Shown here: positions 15,673-24,070 of the stretch, in pieces
Layout: each line of letters starts with the position of its first letter
Numbering within the stretch: the first letter of the stretch is position 1
NCBI GenBank assembly: GCA_028278025.1
Contig: JANQFE010000003.1
Coordinates: forward strand, 1 to 44,907
Source of the DNA: Thermodesulfobacteriota bacterium
GTDB lineage: Bacteria > Desulfobacterota > WTBG01 > CAIYCZ01 > CAIRTM01
Reading direction: 5' to 3'
DNA length: 44,907 bases
Notes under the pieces: model-generated
Database searches by the model: none
What the model was told of the DNA's origin: nothing
Seen by the model: only the letters and a program-made list of their open reading frames with translations
Translations under genes and position numbers: made by a program

Positions 15673-16926
15673 TTAATAGCCGCGTTTTTGCAAATACTGC
15701 AGGGTGAACATGCGCGGTGAAAACTGTTTGCCGAACTCGAGCTTTGAGGTAGCATTGGTAGAGTGAACTCTCTGAACATCGATCATCTGACTTGCGTTAA
15801 AATGGGCGACATCCATTCCTTCGTGTCCCTTGCCGATAAAGCCGAACTGGTCCATCACTTTCCACAGCTTTCCGCGCCGATCATACCGGTCTGAATACAG
15901 AAAATTCCACGTTTCAGGATCAAGGTACCAGATCATCCTGGTATAGAGAAAGTTAGGGTCCTGGTTAATTGCTTCAATTACATGGGCTTTGATGCGCTCA
16001 CGCAGGGTGCCGTCCCAAAGGCAGTCACCGGGAGTGTGCTGCAGCCTGGATGCATCATTATGCCGCACCAGCAGCAATTCCTTCCGGCCCAGGTACTTGT
16101 ATTTGTTTATCTGAACCGGGCCGTCCCAGCCCAGGTTGTCAAATGCGCAAAAATCAGCCCCGCCCTGGGCATCTTGACGCTCTGTGGTGGAACGTCGCCG
16201 TATTCTGCGGATTGAGGGCATCCAGAACCAGGAATCGTAAGGTTTCATGCGATCTTTATACATGATTTCCATGATGCGCATATTACGGGTCTCGGGCGGA
16301 GCAAGCTGCAGCATCTGGAAGGCCCGCCAGATATTTTTGGGATTTTTTTCAAACTCCGGTACGGGCGGCACATCTGTTCTGCCGGCGAAAAACATGATGT
16401 TGTTTTCAATAATAATATCCATGTCATATTTCAAGCGGCCGTCGACAATGTATCCGGCTTCATTGCTCGTGTAAGAATCACCATAGTTTCGGCAGCGGTA
16501 ATTATGAGCCATTTCAACAGCTTTATCCGTATCGGGAAAAGGCACGCCAGCAATCCAATTGAGCAGTTCGCCCTGCGGCCCCACTTTTGCCTGGCCGTAA
16601 TGCTTTTTGGTCATTGCAATGATACCTTCAGTCGGTAGAATCTGCCGGTAGGGCACAATCACAAACCAGCTTTCACCCCAGCGCTGGGTATCCTTCATAA
16701 GAGTATAGTAGCTTTCCGGCAGAAATTCTTTAACTTGCTCAACGTTTTGACTGGTTATTTTTTTGCCGACCCATTGCTGTTCCCATGCACGCACGGCCTG
16801 CAGCTCTTCAGCCTGGTAGCAGGCAGCAGGATAGGTAATATCCTCTGCACAAGCGGCCGAGGCGGTATGCAGAACAGCCAGAACTGCGGCAATAGATAGT
16901 ATAATTGCTCGTTTTGTTGTGGTCAT
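15673..16926 (-). CDS. DUF1329 family periplasmic protein
   Basis: The 417-residue protein has a clear Sec signal peptide (basic TTTKR, hydrophobic core, cut near ASAACA). The mature part shows family features: WFVIVPYRQILPTEG, AGVPFPDTDKAVEMAHNYRC, an aromatic-rich second half (YDSWFWMPSIRRIRR) and DPETWNFLYSDRYDRRGKLW. DUF1329 proteins adopt a LolB/LppX-like half-barrel and are thought to shuttle hydrophobic ligands or lipoproteins across the periplasm. A strong AAGGAG lies 8 bases before ATG 16926. It is the last gene of the minus-strand cluster, 24 bases after DUF1302, the usual pairing in deltaproteobacteria and pseudomonads. Confidence 0.88.
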   Translation of the reverse strand: MTTTKRAIILSIAAVLAVLHTASAACAEDITYPAACYQAEELQAVRAWEQQWVGKKITSQNVEQVKEFLPESYYTLMKDTQRWGESWFVIVPYRQILPTEGIIAMTKKHYGQAKVGPQGELLNWIAGVPFPDTDKAVEMAHNYRCRNYGDSYTSNEAGYIVDGRLKYDMDIIIENNIMFFAGRTDVPPVPEFEKNPKNIWRAFQMLQLAPPETRNMRIMEIMYKDRMKPYDSWFWMPSIRRIRRRSTTERQDAQGGADFCAFDNLGWDGPVQINKYKYLGRKELLLVRHNDASRLQHTPGDCLWDGTLRERIKAHVIEAINQDPNFLYTRMIWYLDPETWNFLYSDRYDRRGKLWKVMDQFGFIGKGHEGMDVAHFNASQMIDVQRVHSTNATSKLEFGKQFSPRMFTLQYLQKRGY

Positions 16927-16950
16927 GCGGCGTTCTCCTTTTGTAGTTTC

Positions 16951-18474
16951 TTAAAACTCATAGGTTACTTCAAACGTCAGGGTGTCAAGATCATTTTTTT
17001 TGTTGGTACCATGCCCGAGATCAAAAAAGTCCAGATAGCGGACTAAAAAGGTCCATTTAAAGGTCGGTTTAAATCCCAAAGCCGGGGCATAATATCCGCC
17101 CCCTTCAGTTAGATAATAGGCTGCGTAGAAGCCGGGCAGAATGCGCCCATTCCACAGCTCATAGTTAAAGGACTGGGTGATAGTTGAAAAATGGTGACCC
17201 TGTTTGCGAAAAACGACCCAGGGATATATTAAGTCCTGCCTATGCCGTTCCGGCGCCCATTCCATAAAAATCTGAGTAGATGATGCCAGGTGCTTATTGC
17301 GTGCCCAGGGGGTAAGGCCGGGTATGAATATTTTGGTGTCCCAGCCCAGCACAAAGGCATAACGGTCAAATTCGCCAACGCGCACGTTTTGACCTATCTG
17401 CTCATTGAAATCCTTGTTGGCCTCCCATACGAATTCCCCCCGCAGTATATTGCCTGACATGGCAAATGTGGTTCCAGGGATAACCGTAATTTTGTAATCA
17501 ATAGTTTTATTAAAGGTAAAGCCATAGGTGTTCTGCCAGCCGTAATGGTTGACATGTTTGGCACGGCCCCTGCCGGTTAAAGCAGGCAGCACAGACAAAA
17601 TTGCATCTCCTTTTCTGATCACCGGGTCATCGGTGCGGTGATGGAAGTACAGCAGGGTCCAGTCAAAACCCCAGGTAAAGCCCCTGATCCGGATACCCCA
17701 TTCGGGTGTTTTCCAGTTTGAAGGCGCATCCCTGTAATAAGACAGGAACTGATCATTAGGGTGTCTGAACTGGTTAAAAGCCTCCGGGTGGGTCAAATGA
17801 TAACCGGCAGGCCACAATCTGTTGGGCTGGAAGTCAGGGATGACGACCAATTCGAAGCTCAGCTCCCCCGGCATGTTATAGGGTGTTAAAAAGAGACGCA
17901 GCATCCACAAGCCGCGCTTTATTTCGGCAAAATCAGGATAGGCCGGATTCAAGTTCCCTCTTAGGTCTACGGGGTTTATGATATCAGTCATACGCTCAAA
18001 AGAGGTTTCTCCCCAGGAAACAATCTGCTTGCCGAGGCGCACCTGAAATAAATCATGGTTTATCTCGGTGTAGAGCTCCCGGCAAATATCCCTGAAGGTT
18101 TCATAGGATTTGACTTCTTCAACAGCATGATGGCCGCCGAAATCATGTAAATAGCGGCGATAGCTGTCATCAATTTCGTGGGCCTTATCATAAAAATTCT
18201 TCCAGACACCATAGACATTTATTTCATATGCACTCCCCCGGTATGCCCGCCACATGGTCTCAAGCTTCAGCGTTGTCCGGGCATTAAAAAGTTTATAGTC
18301 GTGCTTTTCCCAGTAAGCAGTCTCCCGTACCCTCATGAGCCACTGCTCGGAGATTTTGCCATGGATGATAACCTTACCGTCAAAAAGGGTAATTGCATTA
18401 ACGGTCGGTATAAACGCTGCCACGACAATCACGAAAAAAAGAAATACTTTCAGCACAAAACCAATTTTCATCAT
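16951..18474 (-). CDS. DUF1302-like outer-membrane beta-barrel protein
   Basis: About 507 residues, with a signal peptide (MMKIGFVLKVFLFFVIVVAA, cut near VNA). The mature chain has many amphipathic strands and many Tyr/Trp/Phe residues, and it ends LTFEVTYEF, with the terminal Phe typical of outer-membrane barrels. DQITSWGE-like wording (GKQIVSWGETSFERMTDIIN) is the diagnostic DUF1302 motif. It probably acts as a pore or docking barrel for the DUF1329/RND system. The start is ATG 18474, with GAGGTG six bases upstream; an ATG at 18495 precedes that site. Hairpin element M2 sits just upstream, between it and the flavodoxin-like gene. Confidence 0.87.
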   Translation of the reverse strand: MMKIGFVLKVFLFFVIVVAAFIPTVNAITLFDGKVIIHGKISEQWLMRVRETAYWEKHDYKLFNARTTLKLETMWRAYRGSAYEINVYGVWKNFYDKAHEIDDSYRRYLHDFGGHHAVEEVKSYETFRDICRELYTEINHDLFQVRLGKQIVSWGETSFERMTDIINPVDLRGNLNPAYPDFAEIKRGLWMLRLFLTPYNMPGELSFELVVIPDFQPNRLWPAGYHLTHPEAFNQFRHPNDQFLSYYRDAPSNWKTPEWGIRIRGFTWGFDWTLLYFHHRTDDPVIRKGDAILSVLPALTGRGRAKHVNHYGWQNTYGFTFNKTIDYKITVIPGTTFAMSGNILRGEFVWEANKDFNEQIGQNVRVGEFDRYAFVLGWDTKIFIPGLTPWARNKHLASSTQIFMEWAPERHRQDLIYPWVVFRKQGHHFSTITQSFNYELWNGRILPGFYAAYYLTEGGGYYAPALGFKPTFKWTFLVRYLDFFDLGHGTNKKNDLDTLTFEVTYEF

Positions 18475-18506
18475 GCTCTTCACCTCATTGATCATCTAAT
18501 TTTTCA

Positions 18507-18695
18507 CTAGGACAGCGGCACATTTGAACTTGTGGGTTACCCACGCTGGAAACAGTCGGTGCGTTTGCTGCGGGCTAAGTGCTCGCAACAGCTGTATCAT
18601 TTTTATACATCATCGGCGGCTCGCACCGCCCTTGCTGCTCGAACCGACTGTTTCCAGCGGTTGAACTGATAAAATCAAATGTGAAGCTGTACTAG
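18507..18695 (+). mobile_element. MITE-like long-hairpin element M2 (subfamily B)
   Basis: 189 bp with terminal inverted repeats of 21 bases, 18 matching: CTAGGACAGCGGCACATTTG at 18507 and the complement of CTAGTACAGCTTCACATTTG ending at 18695. Main stem GCTGGAAACAGTCGG (18545-18559) with CCGACTGTTTCCAGC (18644-18658) is perfect over 15 bp. The interior shares GCGGGCTA.GTGCTCGC with the other copies. Its right repeat encodes the last residues and stop codon of the flavodoxin-like gene. In the minus-strand transcript it separates that gene from DUF1302. Confidence 0.8.
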
Positions 18696-19589
18696 GGCGC
18701 TGCCGGCAACCCGGGCTTCCGCCATTCCGTTGCTGTCACGCCGGGCAGTACCTTTTTTATAGTAGGCGTCCCAGAAACCGCAGCCTGTAACTACTTCGGC
18801 AACCTCAACTCCGAAATGGCGTATAAGAAAAGCGGTATTATGAATTATCTCTTTATAGAGGTACTGCGACGGCCAACCCCACGTGACAACCAATGCTCCC
18901 GGTTTAAGGTTCCTTTTTTTATGCTCACCGGGGATGCTCAGTGCTTTTAAACGATCAAAAAAAATTGCGGTTTGAGCATTCTCACGGGCAGTATATACCG
19001 GGAAGCCTAGTACAAAGGCATCACATTCCAAAAATCTTTTATAAACATATACCATATCATCCTTTATTGCACACAAGGTATCCGGCTTTTCATCCTGGCA
19101 TTTCAGGCATCCAATGCAAGGGGATATGTTCAGTTGTGAAAAACCGAGTTTCTCTACAATGCAGCTGGCTTCGGCAGCACCATCAAGCAGTGCATCCATG
19201 ATGCAATCAGTATTACCGCCGGTTCGAGGTCCTGCCAGCAGGGCAAACACATCTTTTACCGTTCCCGGGGTTTTGATGGAGGGGAGCTTCCACCGGGTAA
19301 TTTTTATGAGTGGTTTGTGTTCATCAATACTTTTTTGATCATTCATTATAGCAGCCACACGTTCAGGGTTTTTCAGTGCCAGGATGAACGTCTCAAAAGA
19401 GGGATATCTTTCTGCAAGGGCATTAATGACAAGATCTTTAGTAACCCTGTTACCACCTTCTTTTAACAGCCGGTATTCTATGGCCTCAAGTAATCGGTGT
19501 TCATGAAATGCCTTGCTCATAACGGGCCAGAAAGATAAAAACTTTTCCATAACCTGATGTGCATCAGCAGTAAAACAGGATTTTTCCAT
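18675..19589 (-). CDS. Flavodoxin/NADPH-dependent FMN reductase family protein with N-terminal helical extension
   Basis: Residues ~110-300 form a flavodoxin-like fold: DVFALLAGPRTGGNTDCIMD (phosphate loop), ISPCIGCLKCQ (a cysteine pattern common in this NADPH-FMN/iron-flavoprotein branch), DAFVLGFPVYTAREN and a C-terminal ALVVTWGWPSQY region. The first ~110 residues are helical and not recognised (HQVMEKFLSFWPVMSKAFHE...). The reaction is unknown; FMN-dependent electron transfer is likely. It lies 18 bases after the RND gene and is an unusual guest in a DUF1329/DUF1302/RND cluster. Its last codons (VQLHI-stop) are written by the terminal repeat of M2, so the native C-terminus was probably changed. 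Confidence 0.75.
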   Translation of the reverse strand: MEKSCFTADAHQVMEKFLSFWPVMSKAFHEHRLLEAIEYRLLKEGGNRVTKDLVINALAERYPSFETFILALKNPERVAAIMNDQKSIDEHKPLIKITRWKLPSIKTPGTVKDVFALLAGPRTGGNTDCIMDALLDGAAEASCIVEKLGFSQLNISPCIGCLKCQDEKPDTLCAIKDDMVYVYKRFLECDAFVLGFPVYTARENAQTAIFFDRLKALSIPGEHKKRNLKPGALVVTWGWPSQYLYKEIIHNTAFLIRHFGVEVAEVVTGCGFWDAYYKKGTARRDSNGMAEARVAGSALVQLHI

Positions 19590-19607
19590 TTTTTGCCCTT
19601 TGTTTAC

Positions 19608-21974
19608 TCAGGTATCTAATGATTTACACAGGAAGCGCGGTTTAAATATCAAAACAAGCACCGGCACGAGAAAAACGGCCCCGAGACAGTTTAAAAACAG
19701 TATAACCGCCAGCATCAACCCCATCTGGGCCTGAAACTTGAGCCCTGAGAGAACCCAGACCAGAAGGCCGAGCACTAATGTTCCGGCCACATAAATAACG
19801 GACTTTGTATAGGTTTTAATAGTAACTATAAGTATCTCATTAATATTCAGCGATGGAGTGCGTTTTTTTTCTTCAGCAGCCCGGGCCAGCATATATATTC
19901 CATAATCAACCCCCATACCGATCCCTGCAGCAGATACCGGCAAGGTTGATACGGAAAGGCCGATATTGCATAGAGCCATATACGCAAAGGCCAGAAAGTT
20001 TGAAATCATGAGAGGGATCATGAGTATTAATCCGGCCTTGAGTGAACCAAAATTAACCGTGCAGAAGATAAATACCATAAAAAGAGCCAGCAGCAGGGTC
20101 TGTAGCTGTTTTTGCGCGACCACTTCATTTATGGCCGCCTCAACACCGATAACACCGCCGGCAAGTTTATATTCAAATCCACGAGGAAGATTTGAGTGTT
20201 TGCTGATATAATCTTTGGCTGAGGAAACGGCCTTTAGTATGGTCGGTCCGGTTTTGTCGGTAAAAAAAAGTACAATATTTGTCTGCCGCAGCTTAGGATC
20301 AAGAAATTTATTCATATCACCGGGATCACCCGACTGGGTGAGTCCTACCAGATAGGTGCTGGCGGTCTGCTGATCCTCCGGCAACCCAAACCACTTGGGG
20401 TCGTCTTCATGAAACTTTTGCGGCATGGCCATAAGCGGTGCAATGATATTCTGGACACCTGCCGCACCTGAATGCTCAAGCATGTAGCGGGAGAAGTTTT
20501 TAACATCGGCCAGGGCCTGACGATTGGTAAGGCAGCGCACTTTTTCTCCCTCAAGGATGATATAGAGCGGATTAATGAGGGGCAGGTTCCTGTTTATCCT
20601 GACACTATCCTGGTTATAACGCGAATCAGGATACAGCAGGTTGGAGCCGACCTGAGCATCACCTACAATGAGGCGCTCTGACCAGTAATAAGAAAATCCC
20701 AGGATGACAACTACTATGCCAATAACAGTATAGCGGCCGCGTCCGATAATCCAGGGGGCCAGCCAGTCTGCAAACCGGTTGGCAAAACCGCGCCGCTCTT
20801 TTTCTTTAAGCTGCTCGCGCTTAATGTGAGCAAGAAATGCATCAGAGACCGGAATATAACTCAACACAATCGGTGTGAGGATCAATCCTATAATAACGGT
20901 AACGAAACACCAGAAACAGCCGGCAATGGCCATTTTTTGCAACACCGGTATAGGTGCTATTGCCACAATTGCAATGCCGAACGCATCTGTTGCAATAGCG
21001 GTAACCCCTGGCAGGAACATCTTCTCGACAATCACCCTGATACCTGCCAGCTTGTCCCCTGTTTTTACATATTCTTCAAAATATCTGTTGTAGAGCTGGT
21101 GTGAATGGCGAAAGGCCATCAGGGAAATAAGGAACGGCATCACAAATATCAGCGGGTCAAGGTTGTAGCCCATCAGCGACATAAAACCAAGTCCCCATAT
21201 GCCGGAAACAACTGCGGTAAAGGGAACAAAAATTGATGCCAGAACAGATCTGAACGCCAGCCAGAGCAATACAGGCATGAGTAGGGCTGTCCCCGCCATG
21301 ATATAATTCATTTCATCTATCATGCTGGCGACAACGCCCAGGTGCATAGGATGGCCCACAATAGAAACCAGTGTATTATCATCTTCGGTCTGCCTGCGGA
21401 TCCTTTCAAGTTCACGGTAGACTGTATCATAGTCAAGTTCTTCTTCCATAAAGTCGGCAAAGATGAGTGATTTTCTGGAATCAAGGGAAACATATAACCC
21501 GTAATAGGTTTCGTTTGAGTAAATCGCTTCTTTCAGCTCTTGCATTTGTTGTGGATTTTTCGGCACGTCCGGCCACATCAAAGGGACAGCTTCCATACCC
21601 CAGGAGGTTATCCGGGGATTTTTAATCTTTCTTGAGGCAATTGAAAGTATTTTATAACGATCAATACCGGGGATTGCTTCCAATTCGTTTGTTATGTATT
21701 TAATTTTACTCAGAGTGTCGGTAGTAAAAATATCACCCTTTTTTACCGAAACCATAATAACAAGAAAGTTTGCACCCCCGAATGTCTGACGGAAATGATT
21801 GTGAATCTTTACGTAACCGTGGCTCTGAGGAAGCAGCTCGTTGAAGTTGGTGGTAACTCTGAGGCGCAGCAGATGATATCCGAAAAAAGCCGTGATGAGC
21901 AAAATAAGGATAAGGATAAACAGCCTTCGTGCAATAATGAAATCCGCAACTTTCTGCATCGTTGTAGGGGGCAC
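19608..21974 (-). CDS. RND-superfamily (MMPL-type) exporter
   Basis: 788 residues with the RND layout: TM1 (FILILILLITAFFGYHLL), a ~190-residue periplasmic loop, five TM helices (~220-385), a cytoplasmic stretch rich in Lys/Arg/Glu (REQLKEKERRG), TM7 (YTVIGIVVVILGFSYYW), a second periplasmic loop, and five more TM helices ending at FLVPVLVLIFKPRF. This two-loop, 12-TM form exports lipids and other hydrophobic compounds by proton-motive force. Members beside DUF1329/DUF1302/Ycf48-like genes are common in lipid- or hydrocarbon-handling bacteria. It starts at GTG 21974 with AAGGA seven bases upstream. R1 copy 3 lies between it and the Ycf48-like gene. Confidence 0.9.
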   Translation of the reverse strand: MPPTTMQKVADFIIARRLFILILILLITAFFGYHLLRLRVTTNFNELLPQSHGYVKIHNHFRQTFGGANFLVIMVSVKKGDIFTTDTLSKIKYITNELEAIPGIDRYKILSIASRKIKNPRITSWGMEAVPLMWPDVPKNPQQMQELKEAIYSNETYYGLYVSLDSRKSLIFADFMEEELDYDTVYRELERIRRQTEDDNTLVSIVGHPMHLGVVASMIDEMNYIMAGTALLMPVLLWLAFRSVLASIFVPFTAVVSGIWGLGFMSLMGYNLDPLIFVMPFLISLMAFRHSHQLYNRYFEEYVKTGDKLAGIRVIVEKMFLPGVTAIATDAFGIAIVAIAPIPVLQKMAIAGCFWCFVTVIIGLILTPIVLSYIPVSDAFLAHIKREQLKEKERRGFANRFADWLAPWIIGRGRYTVIGIVVVILGFSYYWSERLIVGDAQVGSNLLYPDSRYNQDSVRINRNLPLINPLYIILEGEKVRCLTNRQALADVKNFSRYMLEHSGAAGVQNIIAPLMAMPQKFHEDDPKWFGLPEDQQTASTYLVGLTQSGDPGDMNKFLDPKLRQTNIVLFFTDKTGPTILKAVSSAKDYISKHSNLPRGFEYKLAGGVIGVEAAINEVVAQKQLQTLLLALFMVFIFCTVNFGSLKAGLILMIPLMISNFLAFAYMALCNIGLSVSTLPVSAAGIGMGVDYGIYMLARAAEEKKRTPSLNINEILIVTIKTYTKSVIYVAGTLVLGLLVWVLSGLKFQAQMGLMLAVILFLNCLGAVFLVPVLVLIFKPRFLCKSLDT

Positions 21975-22105
21975 TAGATAATCCTTCAGAAATTTTCCAT
22001 GGTTGACTCTTTTATTAATTTAAAAAACACGATCTAAGGGTGTGCAACCAAAAAAGCTTTGAGCTTTTCAGAACAGAAGATTAGAGTCGTGCAAAAAATT
22101 GCTTA

Positions 22106-22366
22106 TGCATTCATACTTTTCTTTGTTTGCCCAAAGAAAAGTATGCAAAAGAAAGGGCACCCTGCAACTTGTCCCGATACATCGGGATACCCTCGCGGCA
22201 GGATTTCAGACGGATTAAAGGGTCAACAAACTCACCGCCTGCGGCGGTTCAGACATGTCGACCCTTTAATCCCTCTCAAATCCCTGCACTCGGCTGCGTT
22301 GCAATGGGATCAAAAGCCCTCTTTCAGCAGGCAACTTAAAGCTCGCCTTTTAGGCGAGAATCATTA
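22106..22366 (+). repeat. Dispersed structured repeat R1, copy 3
   Basis: The best-folded copy. The first hairpin ATACTTTTCTTTG/CAAAGAAAAGTAT is perfect over 13 bp. Slot 1 is CCCGAT-AC-ATCGGG (22173-22186) and slot 2 is CCGCC-TGC-GGCGG (22235-22247). The long arms GGATTAAAGGGTC and GACCCTTTAATCC pair perfectly although their sequence differs from copies 1 and 2. The terminal hairpin CTCGCCT-TT-AGGCGAG overlaps the 3' end of the Ycf48-like gene. It occupies most of the gap before the RND gene. Confidence 0.8.
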
Positions 22367-23409
22367 CTTGCTTGTACCGGAATGCCCGAGATCATTCTCC
22401 AGGAAGTACCGCCGTTATCGGTTTTCAGTATTGTGCCTCTTGATCCTACTGCAAAACCGGTCAGATCGTCGCAAAAATCAATATCCCTGAGCCAGAATTT
22501 GGTTCTGGTGAGTTCAGAGTGCTGCTGCCACACGAGCCCCCCATCCCGGGAGGTGATATAGGTGCCTTTTTGACCAATGCTGTGTCCACGACCTTTGTAC
22601 ATGTGTATTTGATAGAGCGTGATTTTGCGGGCTTCAGCAGGACTTGTTTGTTTTTCCCAGGTACTGCCGCCATTGCTTGTGGTAATAATAACGCCATCCA
22701 TGCCGCAGGCCCATCCGTGCGCAGCATCTGCAAAAAAGACACCATAGAGCGACGGGGGAAATGATTCCCACCGGGTTTCATCAGCTAACGGAATGATTGC
22801 GGCGCATTCCTGGCGTTCCCAGTTTCTGCCACCGTCATGGGTGCGATATATTAAACCGTATTCGCCAACCAGCCAGCCGTTTGAGCGGTCGGTAAAACTG
22901 ATGTCATTATAAATTCTGTCTTCACCACTGCCCTGATTAATCCAGGTTGTTCCTCCATCGCGGGTATGCACTATTGTTCCATAGTCACCGACTGCCCATC
23001 CATGCTGAGCGTCAATAAAGGTTACTGCAAACAGATGGTGCGGCGCAGGGCTTTGCTGGTTTACCCAGGTCTTCCCGCCGTCTTTGGTATGCAGTATAAT
23101 TCCGGTTCTTCCCACAATCCAGCCGACCTGCGGGCCGACAAAGGAAACGTCACACAGGTTAACATCTGTACCGCTTTTTTGTTGCTCCCATGTAGTGCCG
23201 CCATCAGAGGTAGCCAGCACAATCCCATCAAGTCCCACAAGCCACGTGTGCAGACGATCAACACAATCAACACCAAAAAGATGATTAGCAGTTATACCAC
23301 CAGGTGATGGTTCCTGCGCAGATACGGCATAATCCCTGGAAGAGCAGACCAGGGCTAAACAAATAATGAATAATAGTGTACAGGACCGAAAAATAATGCG
23401 TTGCATCAT
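22336..23409 (-). CDS. Ycf48-like seven-bladed beta-propeller, secreted
   Basis: Seven blades repeat the pattern GWxVGxxGxIxxTxDGGxTW, for example VGWIVGRTGIILHTKDGGKTW and HGWAVGDYGTIVHTRDGGTTW; the sixth is partly degenerate. This is the Ycf48/BNR-type propeller, known as a photosystem II assembly factor in cyanobacteria but widespread in non-photosynthetic bacteria beside RND/DUF1329/DUF1302 genes, where it is probably a periplasmic assembly or binding partner. The start is placed at the double ATG (23409/23406) because a signal peptide follows at once (RIIFRSCTLLFIICLALVCS); the frame is open further up to 23538 without a convincing start. Its last residues (RLKGEL) come from the tail of R1 copy 3. 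Confidence 0.85.
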   Translation of the reverse strand: MMQRIIFRSCTLLFIICLALVCSSRDYAVSAQEPSPGGITANHLFGVDCVDRLHTWLVGLDGIVLATSDGGTTWEQQKSGTDVNLCDVSFVGPQVGWIVGRTGIILHTKDGGKTWVNQQSPAPHHLFAVTFIDAQHGWAVGDYGTIVHTRDGGTTWINQGSGEDRIYNDISFTDRSNGWLVGEYGLIYRTHDGGRNWERQECAAIIPLADETRWESFPPSLYGVFFADAAHGWACGMDGVIITTSNGGSTWEKQTSPAEARKITLYQIHMYKGRGHSIGQKGTYITSRDGGLVWQQHSELTRTKFWLRDIDFCDDLTGFAVGSRGTILKTDNGGTSWRMISGIPVQASNDSRLKGEL

Positions 23410-23576
23410 ACACGTAGTGTTTTGTAATAACGGCAATACCGACCTTAATAAAATTTTATATTTATCACCTATGAAACAAATGAATGTTTTCCAAGAATAG
23501 GAAATGTTCTTCTTGTAAAAAGTTGCATATAAGAACAAGACGACATGAGATGTTGTGCACTATATGAACAGCATCG

Positions 23577-23745
23577 TAGTACCGCGTCACATTTACATTT
23601 GGGGGTTACCCGAGCCGGAAACAATCGGGGCGTTTGCTGTGGGCTATGTGCTCGCAGCGGCTGTATCATTTTTTGTACAGTATCGGCGACTCGCATCGAC
23701 TGTTTCCAGCGGTTGAACTGATACCATTAAGTGATGCTGTAGTAG
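23577..23745 (+). mobile_element. MITE-like long-hairpin element M3 (subfamily B, shorter)
   Basis: About 169 bp. The ends TAGTACCGCGTCACA and the complement of CTACTACAGCATCAC match the family repeats with some drift. Stem GGAAACAATCG pairs with CGACTGTTTCC, the only mismatch becoming G-U on the minus-strand RNA. It shares TTTGGGGGTTACCC and GGGCTATGTGCTCGCAG with the other copies but lacks ~20 bases of the right inner arm found in M2. It lies between the divergent Ycf48-like and glycan genes. Confidence 0.7.
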
Positions 23746-24070
23746 GTCTTCAAATGTAACATTTTTTGATACCGGCCTGCAATAAAAACTTCTTTACAAG
23801 TACCGATACCTGCGCTTCTGTTTACATTGATTAAATATATAGTGATATGTCAGCAGGTATAAAGGATTGCCCGATAGCCTGTAGTATTAAAATAGTGGAG
23901 ATATTTTCATAAAAACGGTATAGTATACAACTTAGAAAGCATACCTTCATCAGAAATTACTACAAGCAGTTGTATAAACTGTATAAATGTTTTTTTGCAC
24001 GCATAATTAGCCAAAGTAATCCGTTGAGTGGTTATGCAAAGTGCCGGGTGATGTAAGCGGGCTTAACACC
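23746..24070. other. AT-rich intergenic stretch, no feature recognised
   Basis: This gap between M3 and the first glycan gene holds a GTATA-G-TATAC palindrome near 23919-23931 and several AT-rich possible -10 boxes, none with a good -35. It probably contains the promoter of the downstream plus-strand run, but I cannot place it. Confidence 0.3.
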
